A stretch of DNA of 10,925 bases from Spirogloea muscicola (Eukaryota; Streptophyta; Zygnematophyceae; Spirogloeales; Spirogloeaceae): the NCBI GenBank assembly GCA_009602725.1, contig WELB01000139.1, positions 362,169 through 373,093 of the forward strand, read 5' to 3'. Every line of letters starts with the position of its first letter. Positions within the stretch are counted from its first letter, which is position 1. The notes under the pieces were generated by a model. It did not search any database. It was not told the origin of the DNA and saw only the letters and a list, made by a program, of their open reading frames with translations. This document shows, piece after piece, positions 7,463 through 10,925 of the stretch. Made by a program: the position numbers and the translations under genes.

Positions 7463-7710
7463 CACGTGAACCATGTGCTTCTGTCCTTTCCCAAGCTTGC
7501 ACTGCCCACCAGCGCCGAGATTTGTCTAATGGGACAGGAAGGGCGGTGCGGCCGACGTAAGCCTGCCACGTGGCATGGCAAGCGCGCCCGTATCCCGGAT
7601 ATCCCGTGCCACCGGCGCGGGGCCCACCCAGTGCCCGGGCGCCAGCCACCTCGCACGTGCGCCAGCCACGTCGGCCACGACGCCGCGCCGGGCGGCGAGC
7701 CCGCCACGTG
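7463..7710 (+). promoter_or_regulatory. G-box (CACGTG) cluster, probable promoter
   Basis: CACGTG occurs at 7463-7468, 7567-7572, 7654-7659 and 7705-7710. Two sit in longer palindromes, TGCCACGTGGCA (7564-7575) and GCACGTGC (7653-7660), and a related CCACGTC lies near 7667. CACGTG is the established core site for bHLH and bZIP factors in eukaryotes, so light, circadian, stress or metabolic control is possible but not shown. The cluster lies 5' of the GC-rich island at 7800-8392 on the plus strand and 3' of a minus-strand frame. No TATA box is obvious. The first plus-strand ATG downstream of 7760 is at 8001. Confidence 0.5.
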
Positions 7711-7762
7711 CCCTCAGCCGTACAACGGGAGGTGGTCTCCCAAAAAACCGCAGATTCTTTTC

Positions 7763-8089
7763 CTACAATAAGAATAATAATTCTTCCGAAGCGAAGGAGG
7801 TCCTCAAAGAGGTGGCTGGCGCCTCCCCCTCCATAGCCGCGAGCTCGCCGCCGCGCCGCCGCCGCCGCCGCCGCCGCCGCTGCCACCGCCGCTCGAGACC
7901 CTCGCCGCGCTGTTGAGACCGGAGACGCGGCTGTCCGCCCGCGGAGGAGGAGGCTGGAGCCCCAATTGCGAGCCCTGCCGCTGGTGCCGGCTGCGTGCAC
8001 ATGACCGCCGCCGCCAGCCCGTGGAGGCCGCTAGCGCTGCTCTTGTCCGCCGCCATAATCGTGCAGGCCCTCACTCTCTGGGTGCTCAT
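7763..8089 (-). CDS. Candidate minus-strand ORF, 108 aa, Arg-run protein (uncertain)
   Basis: On the minus strand, an ATG at 8089 opens a frame ending TAG at 7763; a second ATG at 8056 has a better context. The product would begin MSTQRVRACTI, contain an Ala/Ser/Gly-rich middle (LAIGAPASSSAGGQ), a run of nine Arg from the CGG repeat, and end FASEELLFLL. The frame actually stays open upstream to 8449. Third-position GC is high. However, GC-rich DNA readily gives long antisense frames, and plus-strand frames here look equally coding. I recognise no family. Confidence 0.25.
   Translation of the reverse strand: MSTQRVRACTIMAADKSSASGLHGLAAAVMCTQPAPAAGLAIGAPASSSAGGQPRLRSQQRGEGLERRWQRRRRRRRRRGGELAAMEGEAPATSLRTSFASEELLFLL
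7847..7893. repeat. CCG/GCC trinucleotide microsatellite
   Basis: There is an uninterrupted GCC run from 7855 to 7880, with impure flanking CCG units from 7847 to 7893. Depending on frame it reads as poly-Pro, poly-Ala or poly-Arg on the plus strand, or poly-Arg on the minus strand. Such tracts are prone to length change and to sequencing error, which matters for the frames around it. Confidence 0.85.
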
Positions 8090-8392
8090 CGACTGAGCTC
8101 CCTCCTTCCGCGCTGGGCGCCCGGAACGCCGCCCTCCCGACGCCGCGGCCGATTCACCGGCTAAGCGGCCCGATGGCGGTGGCGGCGGACGCCAAGCACT
8201 GCGTCGGCGCTCACGGCCTGGCCGGGCGCAAGGAGCGTGGCGGCGGAGCCGCCGGGCGGCGGCGGCGGTAGCGGCGGCGCCAGCACCGGGCTCCTGCTGT
8301 CGCCGCGGGGCTGCAAGCGCATGCCGCCGTGGGGCGGCCTGTCGCGGGGCCGCCTGGAGATGATCAAGGAGGAGGACGCGACTGCGGAGTAG
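7863..8392 (+). pseudogene. GC-rich coding island whose apparent frame shifts three times
   Basis: On the plus strand, high third-position GC moves between frames. A stretch at about 7863-7995 reads PPLETLAALLRPETRLSARG and includes CEPCRWC. A stretch at 8001-8096 begins at an ATG and gives a 31-residue peptide with one hydrophobic segment (LALLLSAAIIVQALTLWVLI). A stretch at about 8098-8266 includes MAVAADAKHCVGAHGLAG (ATG at 8173), and one at about 8230-8392 ends LEMIKEEDATAE with stop TAG. The hydrophobic segment after a short N-terminus would suit a type II membrane anchor. No plausible intron joins these pieces. It could be a decayed gene, a gene with sequencing indels, or chance open frames in GC-rich DNA. 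The upstream G-box cluster fits a plus-strand transcript. Confidence 0.3.
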
Positions 8393-8423
8393 CCGGCTAC
8401 ACTTGAACCCGCGACGCCATCTG

Positions 8424-8467
8424 CCGGAACTTCCGGTCCTATCTGTCAACCATTGGCGATATCGCCA
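8424..8467. repeat. Two adjacent short palindromes
   Basis: CCGGAACTTCCGG (8424-8436) is a 6-bp inverted repeat around one base, and TGGCGATATCGCCA (8454-8467) is a perfect 14-base palindrome. Both lie just after the TAG at 8390-8392. They could be factor-binding dyads or 3' processing structures; nothing further supports either. Confidence 0.7.
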
Positions 8468-9552
8468 TTGCTGTCACCGAATGATAAACATTCACTGATA
8501 ACTACACGCGGAGCTCCCCTCCCCGCCGCTGGCATAGCATTTTGTGCCATGGCAGAAGGCGCCGTGCGAGAATAAGCGCGAGCTAGCCAGCCCATTGTGC
8601 TGGCAGAAGCCCAGCCTCCTTGCCTTCCTGATGGTAGCTCGCAGCAGCTCCGAGAGGTTTAGTAGGCATGGTGAATAAGCCCTTCGTCCCTGTAGCGGGC
8701 GCGGATAAAGCGGCAACCTCTGGGCATGGCGTGCAGCGTGTCGGACACGGCCAGCCAATGCCCAAGGTTGCTTGCATTCAATTGATTCTTTTGACCACTT
8801 CCACTTCCAATTCTACTTCCTTACTGTGAGCTCTTTGACTGAGTCTGTCGTGGTCTGCCATGGTGGTCATGTTTCCTGCTTAATGAACGCCTAATAACGA
8901 CAAAAGCTTACAGATGTTGAGACGGCCGTGAGGACATGTAACTCTCACATCGAAGCTGACAAACCCACTTGGGTCACCCTCGAAAGGTGGCCCCTTCGCA
9001 GCTTCTGCCGTAGTCTAGACGCTTCGCCTTGCAGTATAAGCACACTTGCATGTGGCTGTTTGTTACGGTTGCTGTTGTTGTGTAGGCAACTCAGTGTGTC
9101 ATTCAAGTAAAATGCAGGGTTTCAGGCAGCAGTAACAAGCAGCTCAAGCACAACATCGTAGCACATGCGTGAAGATTTTCCCCACAGTCAGCAACTCTGC
9201 ATGCCGACCAGAGCAGGTCAAGGGACGTGAACTATGATCACAGCTGCACTTGTCTTGCTTCACGCTCGGTACGGTGCATACCCAGATTCAAGGCTTGGTG
9301 CGACGTGCAAGCACTACAACTGTTGGGGCTCGGGATTGCAAAATAGACCTCCGCATCGATCCTCACTACAATCACATGAAGCAGACAGCACTACATCTGC
9401 ATTTCCTTCGTACTAAGATTCTAGTCAATGTCCATTATTCATAGGTCCGTCGTTACTGAAGTACCTGTCCGTCTGCCAGCTACCAGGAGAATGATCGTCT
9501 CCCTGAGGCAACGAGGGGTTTGTCAAGGACGAGGACCGGTGCTTTGGAGCAT
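8468..9552. other. Region without a supported gene
   Basis: No multi-exon model holds together here. Fragments worth noting: an acceptor-like CTTACAG at 8911 followed by an open plus-strand frame (VETAVRTCNSHIEADKPTWV); a plus-strand frame at 9244-9444 after ATCACAG (includes RDCKIDLRIDPHYNHMKQ, ends at TAG); and minus-strand frames at 8758-8492 and 9643-9425 (the latter includes GDDHSPGSWQTDRYFSNDG). These overlap or conflict, have weak codon bias, and none is clearly real. Confidence 0.4.
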
Positions 9553-9601
9553 CTGCACACAGCCGCCATCCTAATTGGGCTGCACACAGCAGCCATCCTA
9601 A
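9553..9601 (+). repeat. 22-base tandem duplication, 27-base period
   Basis: CTGCACACAGCCGCCATCCT followed by AA (9553-9574) is repeated at 9580-9601 with a single C to A change. In one plus-strand frame both copies read LHTAAIL. It appears to be a recent local duplication in non-coding DNA downstream of gene E. Confidence 0.8.
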
Positions 9602-9727
9602 GATCGAGTGCGGTTGGTTATCAAAGCTCGTATTACAGCTCACTTTGCTATGTGCAAACGTGTCATTTTCAAGCGCTTCAGAGTTGGCAACTACTGCCTT
9701 ACTTAGAAAGATTGGCGGCCAGATGAA

Positions 9728-10816
9728 CTAGCCAGAGGAAGTCGAGATGAGAGGGTCGCCACGAGCATTGATTGTGGAGGCTTTAAGATAAGATGCTTCG
9801 CAAATGCGGAAGCACGGGCGGGGTAGGCCGTAGATTATACTACAGACTGTATTGACGGCTCTTCTGAGCTGGTCAACTAAGACATCGTTGGCGAATTGGA
9901 CGCCTTTGCCAAACGATGCTGTACAAACTATAGCTGCTCTTGAGCACTCGGCTGCACGTAAGCAGGATTGACCTCTATTCGATCTTATGTGTTATCTTCT
10001 GATGTCTCACTAGCTAGCTAGAAGACTCACTGACAAATGCAGCGGAACATGCAAGTGCCTGCCGCTCCCCGCAATGGCAGGGGTTGGCAGCCAGGAGCAA
10101 GTCATTGCCTGCTTCACTTTGGCTGGCCGCAGCCGCGAGATTAGACCTAAGGTATGCCTGATCTGTCTACTTGGTTGTAGTCAGGAGCCCTCGCATTATG
10201 TCATAAAGTTGGCGAGTGGCCAGAGGTCTCTCGGCTGATCATCGCGTGAGCGATGACCACCTGCGCACACTACAGAGGAGATGCCATGGCCCCTCGCAAT
10301 CAGGCGCCGGTCCTTCATCCGCAGAACGCATTGCCTTGATTTGCTGATCAGAGGCTCCAGGAACAGTGTACTGCTTGAGACACCAGCAGGAGAGGTTGGG
10401 CGCCGTCGTTGGCTGCCAGCGAGCTTTAGCTACGCTGCAATGTGGCGGCCGTACACTGCAGGGCAGACAGAGTCAATCGTGCTGGCTGTGAGTGAGCGCT
10501 CTGCAAGGATGGTTCTAGCTTAAGTAGCAGCACGTTAGTGAGAGTGAGCACTGCTAAGCCATGGCGCGGGCATGCACGGGCTCTCACCAGCGTAGGCGGC
10601 CATGGCCTCTTCGATGGCGCGGTCCACCTCGGCGCGGTCTTCGTGATTGAGCTCATGGTAGCTGCGGGTGGGCGTTACTGGGAGAAGAGGTCGGGGCTCC
10701 GGCACGAAAACGCCGACGATGCAGTCGGAGTCGAGCGCGCCTGCAGTGTGGTAGTCGCTTGCTGCTGCGCCGCCACGGCTAATCGGCTCCATGCTCTCGG
10801 GTTCAACCTGCATCAT
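9728..10816 (-). CDS. Gene E: four-exon gene model, unknown function
   Basis: I do not recognise this protein. Exon 1 (10816-10588) starts with two ATG codons, has good third-position GC and an acidic, well-mixed composition (SDYHTAGALDSDCIVGVFV; HEDRAEVDRAIEEAMAAYA), and ends at a strong donor GTGAGA. Proposed later exons: 10429-10261 (CLKQYTVPGASDQQIKAM), 10146-10031 (acceptor CCTTAG; SNLAAAASQSEAGNDLLL; donor GTGAGT) and 9951-9728 (acceptor GTGCAG; ASFGKGVQFANDVLVDQL; stop TAG). Junction phases agree (1, 2, 1), and the total is 245 residues. The exon 2 acceptor (GCGTAG) is weak, and a stronger CTTGCAG at 10501 leads to a short frame with an early stop. Plus-strand frames at 10281-10523 and 9846-9957 also look open, so exons 2-4 are less certain than exon 1. 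Only about 100 bases of upstream sequence are visible, and no promoter motif is clear. Confidence 0.45.
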
Positions 10817-10908
10817 AAGACGTCCTCAGCATGAGAGATTACACTTGGGTACTGATAGACAGGTAGTTGAGGCGCAAAGTATCAGTAGAGAGAAACAGAA
10901 GGGGGCCC

Positions 10909-10925
10909 GGGGGGGGGGGGGGGGG
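10909..10925. repeat. Poly-G tract at window end
   Basis: The last 17 bases are G, preceded by GGGGGCCC at 10901-10908. With the T run at the other end, this suggests contig termini formed at homopolymers. G runs at read ends are also a known artefact of two-colour sequencing chemistry. Confidence 0.85.

Noticed and set aside
7575-7916. 113-codon plus-strand frame through the G-box region
   Set aside because: It is Arg/Pro/Ala-rich, expected from GC-rich promoter DNA; overlapping frames look the same and it ends in the CCG microsatellite.
8390-8425. tRNA-like B box on the minus strand (GGGTTCAAGT near 8402-8411)
   Set aside because: Flanking bases do not form a T stem, and no acceptor stem or anticodon arm could be built.
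9846-10151. Plus-strand two-exon model (acceptor ACTACAG, donor GTAAGC, then 10043-10151)
   Set aside because: Phases agreed, but the minus-strand model has better composition, a strong first exon and a longer open last exon over the same bases.
1-10925. CRISPR array, bacterial operon, phage or insertion sequence
   Set aside because: There are no regularly spaced direct repeats with unique spacers and no prokaryotic gene layout. I recognise no transposase or integrase reading frame.

Overview
This looks like nuclear DNA from an intron-rich eukaryote, most likely a microalga. There are no Shine-Dalgarno-spaced, tightly packed ORFs. Coding signal comes as short exons bounded by GT...(T/C)GCAG-type junctions whose phases match. 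Exons at gene starts are very GC-rich at the third codon position, while introns and intergenic DNA are AT-richer. A green-lineage alga is a guess from style only; no gene here fixes the taxonomy. The window begins in an 86-base T run and ends in a G run, so it may be a whole contig with low-complexity ends.

Layout. (1) Positions 89-2695, plus strand: a six-exon gene (gene A), open at its 5' end, with an Ala/Pro/Arg-rich low-complexity N-terminus, a helical segment and a conserved-looking C-terminal half of unknown function. (2) 2855-3655, plus: a small four-exon gene model (gene B) that could be the 3' end of gene A. (3) 3656-5140: purine-rich repeat DNA, including three to four tandem units of about 180 bp with a stem-loop core, a further direct copy and an inverted copy. 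(4) 5212-6229, plus: a weak three-exon model (gene C) whose stop codon lies in a repeat motif. (5) 6224-7455: more copies of three repeat motifs, a G-quadruplex-type tract, and a direct-inverted-direct arrangement of the core. (6) 7463-7710: four CACGTG G-boxes, probably a promoter, followed by a GC-rich island (7800-8392) with coding-like sequence in several frames and on both strands. (7) 8393-9727: little of certain meaning. (8) 10816-9728, minus: a four-exon gene model (gene E) whose first exon is convincing.

I recognise none of the proteins, so I propose no pathway or joint function. The most distinctive content is the modular repeat family: a GGGCTG...CAGCCC hairpin followed by a conserved tail, about 180-bp periodicity, and both orientations present. 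All exon models are hand-built from the sequence and need transcript support.
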